A stretch of 64,000 nt of DNA from Rhodococcus koreensis (GTDB lineage Bacteria; Actinomycetota; Actinomycetes; Mycobacteriales; Mycobacteriaceae): the NCBI RefSeq assembly GCF_900105905.1, contig NZ_FNSV01000005.1, positions 6,014,001 through 6,078,000 on the forward strand, written 5' to 3'. Made by a program: the position numbers and the translations under genes. This document shows positions 1 through 7,470 of this stretch, in pieces (within the stretch, counting starts at the first letter, position 1; every line of letters starts with the position of its first letter). The notes beneath the pieces are model-generated. The model was not told the origin of the DNA. It did no database searches and worked only from the letters and a program-made list of their open reading frames with translations.

Positions 1-85
1 TGTGGGGCACGACCTCCTTGCCGATGAACTGCCTCACCGTATCCCGAAACGCGTCGTGGTCGGAGTCGAAGATGTTGCGTTGCAT
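1..85 (-). CDS. Acyl-CoA dehydrogenase, N-terminal fragment (runs off left edge)
   Basis: The minus strand reads from an ATG at 85 into the window edge, giving 28 codons that begin MQRNIFDSDHDAFRDTVRQF. This matches the first helix of the MKRT-type acyl-CoA dehydrogenases found elsewhere in the window (15100, 22098, 41541, 48162). The enzyme would oxidise an acyl-CoA to the 2-enoyl-CoA using FAD. An AAAGGA element lies about 12 bases upstream. It is the last visible gene of the minus-strand operon that starts with the enoyl-CoA hydratase at 3476, and is 66 bp downstream of the CoA-transferase. Only the N-terminal start of the protein is visible, so catalytic residues and substrate class cannot be judged. 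Confidence 0.75.
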   Translation of the reverse strand, partial: MQRNIFDSDHDAFRDTVRQFIGKEVVPH

Positions 86-151
86 GGTTGTACCAATCCT
101 TTGCAGTGATCGAGCGGACGCGCGTCCAGGCGTCTCGCGAGTTGTCGTGTT

Positions 152-1336
152 CTATCGGCAGTGGACGACGCCCGCGTCGGTGAGGGCGTCGATGGTGGAG
201 GTGGCGTAACCGAATTCGGTGAGCACTTCGGTGGTGTGCTGGCCCAGCGCGGGAGCGCCGGCGGTCGAGAATCGGGGGACGCTGCCGAGGTGCCAGGGCG
301 AGCCGAGCGTGGTGTGCTCGACGCCGTCCGGGTCGGTGACGTCGATGAAGATGCCGGTTGCCTCGACATCCGGGTTCTTGCGGACCTCGCCGTAGGAGCT
401 GATCCTGCCCGCGACCACCCCGTTCGGGGTCAGCAGTGCCATCGCGTCGTCGCTGGTCATCTCGGCGAACTCGGCGCGCAATTCGGGCAGGAGCGCCGGG
501 CGGTGCCGAACCCGGCTTTCGTTGGTGGCGAATCGAGGGTCGGAGGCGAGTTCGGGTCGGCCGAGCAGGGCGCAGAGCCGGGCGAAATGTACCACCGAAT
601 AGGCGGATACGACGATTGCGCCGTCCCGGGTGGGCATCACATCCGCGGCGGGCGCGACGGTGGGCTGTCCGTTGCCCTTGCGCATCGGTTCGTTGCCGGT
701 GAGCAGGTACTCGCCCCAGTTCGGTCCCTGCAGGTGCACGGCGACCTCGAGGAGTGAGGTCTCTACGGTGTCGCCGTCACCCGTGCGGAGGCGTCGGATG
801 TACGCGCCGAGGATGGCCTGGGCGAACACGTGTCCGGCAGCCGCGTCGACCGCGGGGAAGCCGACTCGCTGCGGTTCTCCGTCCGCCTCGCCGGTGACCC
901 ACATGATGCCGCTCTCGGCCTGCGCGGCGATGTCCAGTCCTGGACGGTACTTCGACGGTCCCTGCAAGCCGAATCCGCTCACGGTGGCGTAGATGATGCT
1001 CGGATGCGCGGTGCGGACGTCCTCGGCTCCCAGTCCGAACGATTCCATCACTCCGGGGCGCAGGTTCTGCACGACGATGTCGGCCGACGCGATCAGATCC
1101 CGGGCGATCTGCTGTCCGCGATCGTCTTTCAGGTCGAGTGCGATGCAGCGTTTGTTGCGGTTGTAGTTCCGCAGGATCGCTTCGCCGTAGGTGCCGATCA
1201 GTCGCGACGATTCGCCGTGCACCGGTTCGACTTTGATCACGTCGGCGCCGAGGTCCACCAGAATCTGGGTGGCGGCCGGGGCGGCGATGAACTGTCCGAA
1301 ATCGACGACGCGAACTCCGGCCAACGGTCCGGTCAT
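152..1336 (-). CDS. Class III (CaiB/BaiF family) CoA-transferase
   Basis: A 394-residue protein of typical family III length. Family III enzymes move CoA between carboxylic acids through aspartyl-CoA anhydride chemistry. The N-terminal Rossmann-like start GVRVVDFGQFIAAP and the conserved GADVIKVEP are present, and the expected catalytic Asp is about residue 135 in RPGLDIAAQ. The ATG at 1336 has an AAGGAG site and overlaps the stop of the upstream MFS gene by four bases (ATGA), so the two are probably translationally coupled. Next to an MFS carrier, an enoyl-CoA hydratase and an acyl-CoA dehydrogenase, it most likely activates an imported organic acid. It is clearly paralogous to the gene at 7467. 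The substrate is unknown, and an acyl-CoA racemase of the same fold is less likely. Confidence 0.9.
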   Translation of the reverse strand: MTGPLAGVRVVDFGQFIAAPAATQILVDLGADVIKVEPVHGESSRLIGTYGEAILRNYNRNKRCIALDLKDDRGQQIARDLIASADIVVQNLRPGVMESFGLGAEDVRTAHPSIIYATVSGFGLQGPSKYRPGLDIAAQAESGIMWVTGEADGEPQRVGFPAVDAAAGHVFAQAILGAYIRRLRTGDGDTVETSLLEVAVHLQGPNWGEYLLTGNEPMRKGNGQPTVAPAADVMPTRDGAIVVSAYSVVHFARLCALLGRPELASDPRFATNESRVRHRPALLPELRAEFAEMTSDDAMALLTPNGVVAGRISSYGEVRKNPDVEATGIFIDVTDPDGVEHTTLGSPWHLGSVPRFSTAGAPALGQHTTEVLTEFGYATSTIDALTDAGVVHCR

Positions 1337-2634
1337 GCTGCATTCTCCTTTGTACGAGCGCTGAGCTTCGCGGCGTCGTGTTCGGGACGCACCAGGAAGG
1401 TGGCGGCGGCGCCGCCGAGCGTCATGAGGATTCCGGTCAGTGCGAAGCCGTGGCCGTAGCCGGTGATCTTGTCGGTGGCGTTGCCGACGAAATAGCCGAG
1501 TAACAGGGGCGCTAGCACCCCGGCCATGCTGTAGAACGCCACCAGGAATCCGAGGATCGGTCCGCGCTTGCTCGGGTGCACGATGTCGGCGATCGCGGTG
1601 AACGCAACGGCGTAGGCGGCGGTGTTGAGGGAGAACGCCAGCGTGATGAACACCATCTGCGGCAAACCCGCGGACAACAGGGTGAATGCGACCATCGAGA
1701 CGCCGGCCGCGACGATCAACCCGCCCGCCAGAAATCCCCGGGAGACCCTCCGGGACACGCCCCGAACGGTGAGCCAGTTCGACAGAAATCCGGCGCCGAT
1801 CGCGCCTGCAGCGGCAAAGGCGTACGGCAGCATGATCAGCCGTCCTGCCGTGATCGTGTCGTATCCCAATCCGTCGGAAAGGTAGACGGGGAGCCAGGCC
1901 ACCTTCAACGTCGTCGACCAGTACGAGAAAAAGGTCAGGAGAGCAATGCCGACGACGGTTCCAGTAGTCAGCAATGTTCGATACGACGCTTCGGCCAGTT
2001 CCACGGTGCCGTCGGCTGCGGCGGTGTGCGAGGGCGCATTCTTGCCGAAGATCAACCAGACCACGGCCCAGACGCCGCCCAGGACGATGAGAACGCCGAA
2101 CGCGGCGTGCCACGACCAGGTGACGATCACCCAGGTGAGGACCGGCGCCGCGAGGAGCGGCCCTACCGAGGCGCCCGCGGTCACGATCCCGCCCGGCAGG
2201 GCCCGCTTCTCCGGTGCGAACCAGGAGTGTACCGAGTGCGTGGCCAGCGCGTACGCGGGGCCCTCGGCGAAGCCGAGGACGATCCGGCACGCGAGCAGGA
2301 CGCCGAAGCTGACCGGGCCGAGTAGGGGCACCATCGTCACGATCCAGATCAGCATCAGCACTGCCAGCAGCCAGCGCACCCCGATACGTGAGGAGAGGGC
2401 GCCGAGCACGATCGCGCCGACGGCGAACAGCCAGAAGAAGGCGCTCTGGACGAGTCCGAACTGCTGCGGGGTGATGCCCAGATCCTTCTGGATGTGGAGG
2501 CCCGCGAAGCCGAGGGCGGCCTTGTCGGCGAAGTTGAGTACCAGGAACGCAAACAGCAGGGCGGCGACGATCCAGGCGCGCGACCGTGACGGCGGTGCGA
2601 CGGCCGCGGTGTTCCGCGTGAGTGTTTCAGACAT
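1333..2634 (-). CDS. MFS transporter (ACS-like, organic acid uptake)
   Basis: A 433-residue protein with about twelve hydrophobic segments split by a charged loop near the middle, typical of the major facilitator superfamily. The first membrane segment carries NFADKAALGFAG, a signature shared with carriers at 6124 and 35085 and, more loosely, 12709. The chosen ATG at 2634 begins MSETLTRN and leaves a short cytoplasmic tail. Longer in-frame starts would add an Arg-rich non-membrane extension. It sits 47 bp after the hydratase gene and overlaps the CoA-transferase start. It probably imports the acid that the neighbouring enzymes degrade. The sequence does not show which acid. Confidence 0.88.
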   Translation of the reverse strand: MSETLTRNTAAVAPPSRSRAWIVAALLFAFLVLNFADKAALGFAGLHIQKDLGITPQQFGLVQSAFFWLFAVGAIVLGALSSRIGVRWLLAVLMLIWIVTMVPLLGPVSFGVLLACRIVLGFAEGPAYALATHSVHSWFAPEKRALPGGIVTAGASVGPLLAAPVLTWVIVTWSWHAAFGVLIVLGGVWAVVWLIFGKNAPSHTAAADGTVELAEASYRTLLTTGTVVGIALLTFFSYWSTTLKVAWLPVYLSDGLGYDTITAGRLIMLPYAFAAAGAIGAGFLSNWLTVRGVSRRVSRGFLAGGLIVAAGVSMVAFTLLSAGLPQMVFITLAFSLNTAAYAVAFTAIADIVHPSKRGPILGFLVAFYSMAGVLAPLLLGYFVGNATDKITGYGHGFALTGILMTLGGAAATFLVRPEHDAAKLSARTKENAA

Positions 2635-2681
2635 GGGCGGGCTCCGAACGGGCGAGGTGGACAGGGCGGGGTGGCGTCGGG

Positions 2682-3476
2682 TCAGCGGCCGGTGAACGAC
2701 GGCGCGCGTTTGTTCAGGAACGCGTCGGCGGCCTCGCGCGCGTCGCCGGAGTGGAAGCACTGCACCATTCGGTCCACCTCGGCGAGCAGATAATCGCTCA
2801 GCGATGTGGTGGACGTCTGGAGCAGGTTCTGCTTCATCGCACGCAGGGCGAGGGGAGCCGACGACGCGAGCCGGTGGGCCAGGCCCAGGGTTTCCGCGTG
2901 CAGCGACTCGGTGCCGGTCACCGTGGTGACCAACCCTAGATCCAGCGCGGCCTGTGCCGTGAGTTTGTTTGGTGTCAAGAATAATTCGCGTGCCTTGGCG
3001 CCGCCGAGCAGCTTGGTGATCAGCCAGACACCCCCGAGATCGCCGGAGAGGGCGGCGTTCACGAACGCCGTGTTGAAAACGGCACGATCGGAGGCGATCC
3101 GGAAGTCGGCGGCGGCCGCAAGCGACAACCCTGCTCCGGCGCAGGCACCGTCGATCGCCGCGATGGTCACCTGCGGCAGATGGTGGAACCGGTGCAGGGT
3201 GGAGCTGACCTGCCGCAGTCGCGCGGTGTCGGCAGCGATCGAGTCGCCGCGCAAGGTGCGGGAACCGGCGGGCGCGGCCAGGTCGGCGCCGACACTGAAG
3301 TCAGTGTCTTGCCCCGCCAGGATCACCACGCGGACGTCGGGCGCGCAGGACAGGTCGGTGATCGCGGAGCCGAGTTCGTCGAAGACGGTGTGGGACACAG
3401 CGTTGCGCCGACCGGGGTTGTCGATCACCACATGTGCGACGGCGTTGTCGACGGTGACATGGACACGACCGGTCAT
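2682..3476 (-). CDS. Enoyl-CoA hydratase/isomerase (crotonase) family protein
   Basis: A 264-residue crotonase-fold protein. Two oxyanion-hole stretches are visible, SVGADL (about residues 61-66) and DGACAGAGL (109-117). The position of the first catalytic Glu of classical hydratases is not acidic (NAALSGDLGG), while Asp146 occupies the second acidic position, as in PaaG-like or enoyl-CoA isomerase members. It may therefore be an isomerase or an atypical hydratase. The ATG at 3476 follows an excellent AGGAGG site. It is the first gene of a minus-strand operon with the MFS, CoA-transferase and ACAD genes, and a promoter-like element lies just upstream (3522-3550). Confidence 0.88.
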   Translation of the reverse strand: MTGRVHVTVDNAVAHVVIDNPGRRNAVSHTVFDELGSAITDLSCAPDVRVVILAGQDTDFSVGADLAAPAGSRTLRGDSIAADTARLRQVSSTLHRFHHLPQVTIAAIDGACAGAGLSLAAAADFRIASDRAVFNTAFVNAALSGDLGGVWLITKLLGGAKARELFLTPNKLTAQAALDLGLVTTVTGTESLHAETLGLAHRLASSAPLALRAMKQNLLQTSTTSLSDYLLAEVDRMVQCFHSGDAREAADAFLNKRAPSFTGR

Positions 3477-3521
3477 GAAGTCCTCCTGGAATGGGTGGCG
3501 CCTGTGAGGTGGCGCACTTCC

Positions 3522-3550
3522 ATTGAAGGTGCGAGGAATGACTACGTCAA
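3522..3550 (-). promoter_or_regulatory. Putative promoter of the hydratase-MFS-CoA-transferase-ACAD operon
   Basis: Read on the minus strand there is a TTGACG -35 (3550-3545), a 17-base spacer and TTCAAT -10 (3527-3522). This puts the transcription start about 40 bases ahead of the ATG at 3476. Five of six and four of six bases match the vegetative consensus. Not verified experimentally. Confidence 0.45.
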
Positions 3551-3559
3551 AGTCCAGAA

Positions 3560-3580
3560 ATCACCCGAATTGAGTGTGAT
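3560..3580. promoter_or_regulatory. Candidate LysR-type operator (ATCAC-N11-GTGAT)
   Basis: A perfect 5-bp dyad with an 11-base spacer lies immediately upstream of the putative -35 box, centred near -55. That is where LysR-type activators usually bind. The adjacent gene (3584-4597) encodes a LysR regulator. Short dyads occur by chance, so this is a positional argument. Confidence 0.3.
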
Positions 3581-3583
3581 CGC

Positions 3584-4597
3584 CTATAGGTTCGGGCGGA
3601 CCTCGGTGTCGACGCGGCTGCGATCGCGAACGCGGTGATCCGCGGACAGCGCCGCCATCGCGGCCGCTTCCACCAACGGGTGACCCTCACTCCGATGGCC
3701 GGCAATGGCACGGACCCAGGCCCGTAGGGACCGCTTGGAGTAATTCAAGAACTCGGTGGTCGCAGGGGTGATTCGGCCCTCCCGATACACCACTTCGAGG
3801 GGGCGGGCGAGCCCCGGCACCAGTTCGCGCACGACTCCGCCGCGGTGTCGCGCGTCGAGGCTGATCCGCAGTGGGACGATGGCCGCTCCGCCCCCGGCCA
3901 GCACGATCGGCAGGACGGCCCCGCGCTGGGGTACTTCCACCACGATGCGCGGTTCGACCCCGTGCGCGCGCAGTGACTTCTCGATGTAATCGCGGGTCGC
4001 GGTGCCGTGTTCACCCATCACGAATGGAACCTGGGACAGGGTCTCGATCGGAACGAGGTCCGGCCAGTACGCCTCCGTTCCGGGTGGGCAGACCAGGACG
4101 AACTTCTGCTCGACCAGATGCTCGCTGATCAGATCCTCGCCCGGTGGTGGCGATGCGAGGAACCCGATCTCGCAGGAGCCGGATCGGACGAGGGTGACCA
4201 CGTCCGAAGCGTCGTCGCGCTCCTCGATGTGGAACCGAACGTCCGGGAAACGTGTGCGAAACCGGGCCACCCACACCGACAGCGGGTCCATCGACATGTC
4301 CGACAGGGTGGCGATGTCGACCCGTCCGCCACGCACCTGCCCGACGCTTCGTACGGCGTTCTCCGCGGCCTCCGTCTCCCGCAGGATCATGCGAGCCGGT
4401 CCGATCAGCGCCTCCCCGGCGGGAGCGAGGACGAGGCCGCGACCCACTCGGTGGAACAGTTCGGTGCCCAGATCCTTCTCGAGTTTGCGCACCGCCTGAG
4501 ACAGCGACGGCTGCGCAACCCGCAGAGCCGCCGCTGCGCGGTTGACGCCGCCGTGATCGACCACGGCGAGGAAATACTCCATCTGACGCAGGTCCAT
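3584..4597 (-). CDS. LysR family transcriptional regulator
   Basis: A 337-residue LysR-type regulator, somewhat longer than the usual 300. The N-terminal winged helix-turn-helix covers about residues 1-60 (MDLRQMEYFLAVVDHGGVNR, then AQPSLSQAVRKLE). A periplasmic-binding-protein-like effector domain follows, in which an acidic ligand typically acts as co-inducer. It lies 107 bp upstream of, and co-directional with, the hydratase/MFS/CoA-transferase/ACAD operon, which it probably controls. It is clearly paralogous to the LysR protein at 9936, which serves the matching module on the other side. Confidence 0.93.
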   Translation of the reverse strand: MDLRQMEYFLAVVDHGGVNRAAAALRVAQPSLSQAVRKLEKDLGTELFHRVGRGLVLAPAGEALIGPARMILRETEAAENAVRSVGQVRGGRVDIATLSDMSMDPLSVWVARFRTRFPDVRFHIEERDDASDVVTLVRSGSCEIGFLASPPPGEDLISEHLVEQKFVLVCPPGTEAYWPDLVPIETLSQVPFVMGEHGTATRDYIEKSLRAHGVEPRIVVEVPQRGAVLPIVLAGGGAAIVPLRISLDARHRGGVVRELVPGLARPLEVVYREGRITPATTEFLNYSKRSLRAWVRAIAGHRSEGHPLVEAAAMAALSADHRVRDRSRVDTEVRPNL

Positions 4598-4661
4598 GAA
4601 GCAAAGCTAGCGGCCTGCCGCGGACGAGGAGGTCGGACCTGGGTTGGAAGCCGACATGTTG

Positions 4662-4973
4662 CTATGCGTGCAGCATCCCGGCGACGGAGACCCCGACCGC
4701 GAGGAGGGCTGTGAACGCCACGACGGACGCGGTGCGCAGCAGCGTGGGCCAGATGTCGTTTTTCGAGGTCGTCCGTGCGGTGCCCTTCGGGAAATGGCGG
4801 ATGCCGAGATAGCCGACGATCGTGCTGTTGACGACGGCGCCGAGCACGAGCATCGGTGCGCCCAGGCGGTACGCCGCGAACCCGATTGCCGCGGACGTCG
4901 CGAGCACCGACAAGCCGGTGCGCTGCCACGCCAGCGCGGTGCGCTGTGGTTGGAGACCCGGGTCGGGTGTCAT
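4662..4973 (-). CDS. DUF202 (YidH-like) small membrane protein
   Basis: A 103-residue protein starting MTPDPGLQPQRTALAWQRTG, the hallmark beginning of DUF202/YidH-like proteins, followed by three predicted membrane segments (VLATSAAIGFAAYRLG, then a VLGAVVNSTIVGYLG stretch, then a C-terminal one). Its ATG overlaps the stop of the upstream DUF202 gene (ATGA), so the pair is translationally coupled. The molecular function of the family is not established. Such tandem pairs are common in actinobacteria and may act as a hetero-oligomer. The downstream LysR gene is on the same strand but 64 bp away and probably separate. Confidence 0.85.
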   Translation of the reverse strand: MTPDPGLQPQRTALAWQRTGLSVLATSAAIGFAAYRLGAPMLVLGAVVNSTIVGYLGIRHFPKGTARTTSKNDIWPTLLRTASVVAFTALLAVGVSVAGMLHA

Positions 4974-5365
4974 CGCGAGTTGACGGTGGTGACGACGGCG
5001 AACACCGCCAATCCGATCGACAGGACGATCAGTCCCCCTGCCAGCCACGCGAGAGGGATCGGTGCGGGGAGGGGCTGCTGCAGTCGCAGGGCTCGCTCGT
5101 TGCGCTTCCACGACCACAAGGCGACGGCCGCGAGAACCCCGCCGGTGCCGCACGCGACGATCGCGACCAGATGGACGACCAGGTCGGCGCCGGTCACGCT
5201 GGCCAGGGTGGTGAGGGTGACGCCGCCGGCAACCAGTGCCAGGGCAGTGCGAACCCAGGCCAGTGCGGTGCGTTCGTTGGCCAGCGAGAAGCGGACATCC
5301 GGTTCCTCGCCCACGGAGTAGACGGCGACCGGACGGCGTTGGGGAAGGTCTACGTCACTGTTCAT
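4970..5365 (-). CDS. DUF202 family membrane protein
   Basis: A 131-residue protein with a short hydrophilic start, then RFSLANERTALAWVRTALAL, the diagnostic DUF202 motif, and three predicted transmembrane helices. I chose the ATG at 5365 because AGGGA lies seven bases upstream. An in-frame GTG at 5416 would add 17 residues and would crowd the divergent marR promoter. It is the first gene of a two-gene unit with 4662-4973 and is divergent from the MarR gene at 5449, so control by that regulator is plausible. Function unknown. Confidence 0.85.
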   Translation of the reverse strand: MNSDVDLPQRRPVAVYSVGEEPDVRFSLANERTALAWVRTALALVAGGVTLTTLASVTGADLVVHLVAIVACGTGGVLAAVALWSWKRNERALRLQQPLPAPIPLAWLAGGLIVLSIGLAVFAVVTTVNSR

Positions 5366-5423
5366 GAGTGTTCCCTGCAGGTTGGAGTCGGTGTCGATGA
5401 AATAATGATCAGACACCAGATAG

Positions 5424-5436
5424 TTCTGTAACAGAA
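5424..5436. promoter_or_regulatory. Palindromic operator candidate between DUF202 and marR genes
   Basis: TTCTGT-A-ACAGAA is a perfect 6-1-6 palindrome in the intergenic region between divergent genes, 12 bases before the marR ATG. MarR proteins often bind such palindromes and repress themselves and the divergent gene. The position fits, but binding is inferred. Confidence 0.5.
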
Positions 5437-5448
5437 GTAGGTTAACGG

Positions 5449-5973
5449 ATGGACGACAGTCGAGCGATTCCTCTCTCTGCCGGAGCGGCCGGGAGCGGGG
5501 AGGGGTGGGCCCTCACCGAGGTCATCACCCGCTTGCGAAGGGCCTTGCGGTCGAGCGTCCGGGAGGAATTCGCCTGGGAGTCGCTGCCGATGGCGCAGGT
5601 CGAGTTCCTCCAGCGACTCTCCTCCGAATCAGGTTTGCGGATCGTCGAATTGGCGCGGAAGCACCGAATGGCTACCAACACCGTCAGCGCCCTCGTGCAG
5701 CAGATGGTCGAGACCGGTCTCGTTGTTCGCTCACCCGATCCGCGGGATCGCCGGGCCGTGCAAGTGGAACTGACCGGCGCCGGCCGCGAACGCCTCGACG
5801 CGTGGATGCGGGCCAACGAGCGGCGCATCTCTTCTGCGTTCGAGCGCCTCGGCGCCGACCACCGTACTGCGATCGGCGCCGCGTTGCCTGCTCTCGCGGC
5901 GCTGGCGGAACTCCTCGACACCGAAGAATCACAATCGCCGGACGCACCGCCACCCGAAGGGTCGCAACCGTGA
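5449..5973 (+). CDS. MarR family transcriptional regulator
   Basis: A 174-residue MarR-type winged-helix dimer. The recognition region VELARKHRMATNTVSALVQQ is followed by the wing with the family hallmark DPRDRRAVQVELT and a C-terminal dimerisation helix. The ATG at 5449 has only a weak ribosome site. It is divergent from the DUF202 pair, with a perfect palindrome between them, so autoregulation and repression of the membrane proteins is the simplest model. The MFS gene at 6124 lies downstream on the same strand but is separated by 150 bp with its own candidate promoter. The effector is unknown. Confidence 0.92.
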   Translation: MDDSRAIPLSAGAAGSGEGWALTEVITRLRRALRSSVREEFAWESLPMAQVEFLQRLSSESGLRIVELARKHRMATNTVSALVQQMVETGLVVRSPDPRDRRAVQVELTGAGRERLDAWMRANERRISSAFERLGADHRTAIGAALPALAALAELLDTEESQSPDAPPPEGSQP

Positions 5974-5975
5974 CC

Positions 5976-5997
5976 TGCGGATATAGGCAAATCCGCA
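5976..5997. promoter_or_regulatory. 7-bp inverted repeat upstream of the MFS/CoA-transferase operon
   Basis: TGCGGAT, eight bases, ATCCGCA forms a perfect dyad directly after the marR stop. It lies about 25 bases upstream of a TTGATC-N17-TCTGAT promoter-like element (6020-6048) for the gene at 6124. It could be the binding site for the module's LysR regulator (9936) or a weak marR terminator. Confidence 0.35.
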
Positions 5998-6019
5998 CGG
6001 TCCGACCGCGTTCTGCTGG

Positions 6020-6048
6020 TTGATCGGCACCGGGCGAACCGATCTGAT
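6020..6048 (+). promoter_or_regulatory. Weak candidate promoter for the 6124-9883 operon
   Basis: TTGATC and TCTGAT are separated by 17 bases and would start transcription near 6055, about 70 bases before the MFS start codon. Each box matches consensus at four to five positions. Support is modest. Confidence 0.3.
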
Positions 6049-6123
6049 GAGGGCATGCACCCTGTGGTTCCAGTCACTACCGGTGGTGCCCCTCAATCAG
6101 CCGAGACATTCCCGGAGGTCGTC

Positions 6124-7470
6124 ATGGTGACTATGCAGTCCCGAGAACGCGACATCGGTCAGCGTCCCAAGGGGGCCGTCGATCGGCGCGCCTGGGGCAT
6201 CGTCCTCTTCCTGTTCCTCTTCTTCACCCTGAATTTCGCCGACAAGGCGGCAGTGGGTCTGGCCAGCAAGCCGATTCGTGACGATCTCGGTCTCACGGCC
6301 GGTCAGTACGGGTTGCTCAGCAGCGCCTTCTTCTGGCTCTTCGCGATCGGCGCGGTCACGCTGTCTGCCGTTCTGCGGAAGATCTCGTACACCTGGGGCG
6401 CAGCCCTGTTGATGGTGACGTGGATCGTGAGTATGGCCCCGCTGACGATTCCGACCTCGTTCGGAGTTCTCATCGCCTGCCGAATTGCGCTGGGGTTCTT
6501 CGAAGGACCCGCGCATGCACTGTGTCAGTCGATCGTCGCCGATCGATTCGCGCCGGACAAGCGCGCGACGGCCGGCGCCGTCGTCAACGCCGGTTCCTCG
6601 GTCGGCCCGCTGATCGCCGCGCCCACGTTGACATGGGTGATCCTGACGTGGTCGTGGCACGCCGCCTTCGCCGTCCTCGTGGTGACCGGTGTGTTGTGGC
6701 TCATCGGCTGGCTCTGGTATTCGGACCGGTTGCCGTTCCGCAAGCCCGAGCCGAAGACCGGCGACGGCACGAAGGTCGATGACCCCAACGCTGACATCGT
6801 GGTGCCGTTCCACCGATTGCTGATGTTGCGAAGCTTCTGGGGACTGGTGTTGCTGTCGTTCGCCGGGTACCTGATCTCCTCGCTGAAGGTGTCCTGGTTG
6901 CCCGCCTACATGAACGAAGGGCTCGGATACTCGGCGAGCACGGTGGGAACGCTGGTGACGATTCCGTACGTCGTCGCGGTCGTCTTCCTGCTGAGCGCGG
7001 GCATGCTGTCGGGCCGGTTGCTGCGGGCAGGCCGCTCGTCCCGGGTGGCCCGCGGCTACCTCACGGGCGCGTTCCTGCTGTTCGGCGGCGTCTCGATGAT
7101 CATCTTCAGTCAACTCGAGCCCGGACCGGTGCAGTTGGTGTTCGTGGTCTGCGCATTCGCGGTGAACAGTGTGGCCTTCTCGGTGGCCTTCGCCGGCGCG
7201 TCGGACTTTCTCCCCGCACATCAGCGGGTGGCGTTCTTCGGTTGCATCATCGCTGCGTACAGCGTCGCGGGGATCGTCGCACCCTATGCACTCGGGCTCA
7301 TCGTGGAACGCGCGGCCACCGCGGCGGCCGGATATTCGACCGGCTTCATGTTCGTCGGCGCCGTGGTGTGCGTCCTCGGCATCGTCGGTGGCGTGATGCT
7401 GAACCCGGAGAAGGCCCGCACCCAACTCGAGCGCATGACGGCCGAGTACGCGAGCAGGGAAGCGCGGTGA
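6124..7470 (+). CDS. MFS transporter (ACS-like, organic acid uptake)
   Basis: A 448-residue major facilitator protein with about twelve hydrophobic helices. The first helix carries TLNFADKAAVGLAS, matching the carriers at 1333 and 35085. The start at 6124 (MVTMQSRERD) is preceded by GGAGG at good spacing; the longer ATG at 6055 lacks one. Its stop overlaps the GTG of the CoA-transferase (GTGA), making a coupled operon with the CoA-transferase and ACAD genes. It probably imports the carboxylate those enzymes process. Substrate not deducible. Confidence 0.9.
   Translation: MVTMQSRERDIGQRPKGAVDRRAWGIVLFLFLFFTLNFADKAAVGLASKPIRDDLGLTAGQYGLLSSAFFWLFAIGAVTLSAVLRKISYTWGAALLMVTWIVSMAPLTIPTSFGVLIACRIALGFFEGPAHALCQSIVADRFAPDKRATAGAVVNAGSSVGPLIAAPTLTWVILTWSWHAAFAVLVVTGVLWLIGWLWYSDRLPFRKPEPKTGDGTKVDDPNADIVVPFHRLLMLRSFWGLVLLSFAGYLISSLKVSWLPAYMNEGLGYSASTVGTLVTIPYVVAVVFLLSAGMLSGRLLRAGRSSRVARGYLTGAFLLFGGVSMIIFSQLEPGPVQLVFVVCAFAVNSVAFSVAFAGASDFLPAHQRVAFFGCIIAAYSVAGIVAPYALGLIVERAATAAAGYSTGFMFVGAVVCVLGIVGGVMLNPEKARTQLERMTAEYASREAR

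Noticed and set aside
152..2290. A 712-codon minus-strand open frame covering the CoA-transferase and much of the MFS gene
   Set aside because: Only the C-terminal 394 codons match a family. The rest is an Arg-rich translation of the MFS gene in another frame, and the ATG at 1336 has a good ribosome site.
6097..7425. A 442-codon minus-strand frame opposite the MFS gene
   Set aside because: His/Arg/Gln-rich translation without motifs; a mirror frame of a hydrophobic protein.
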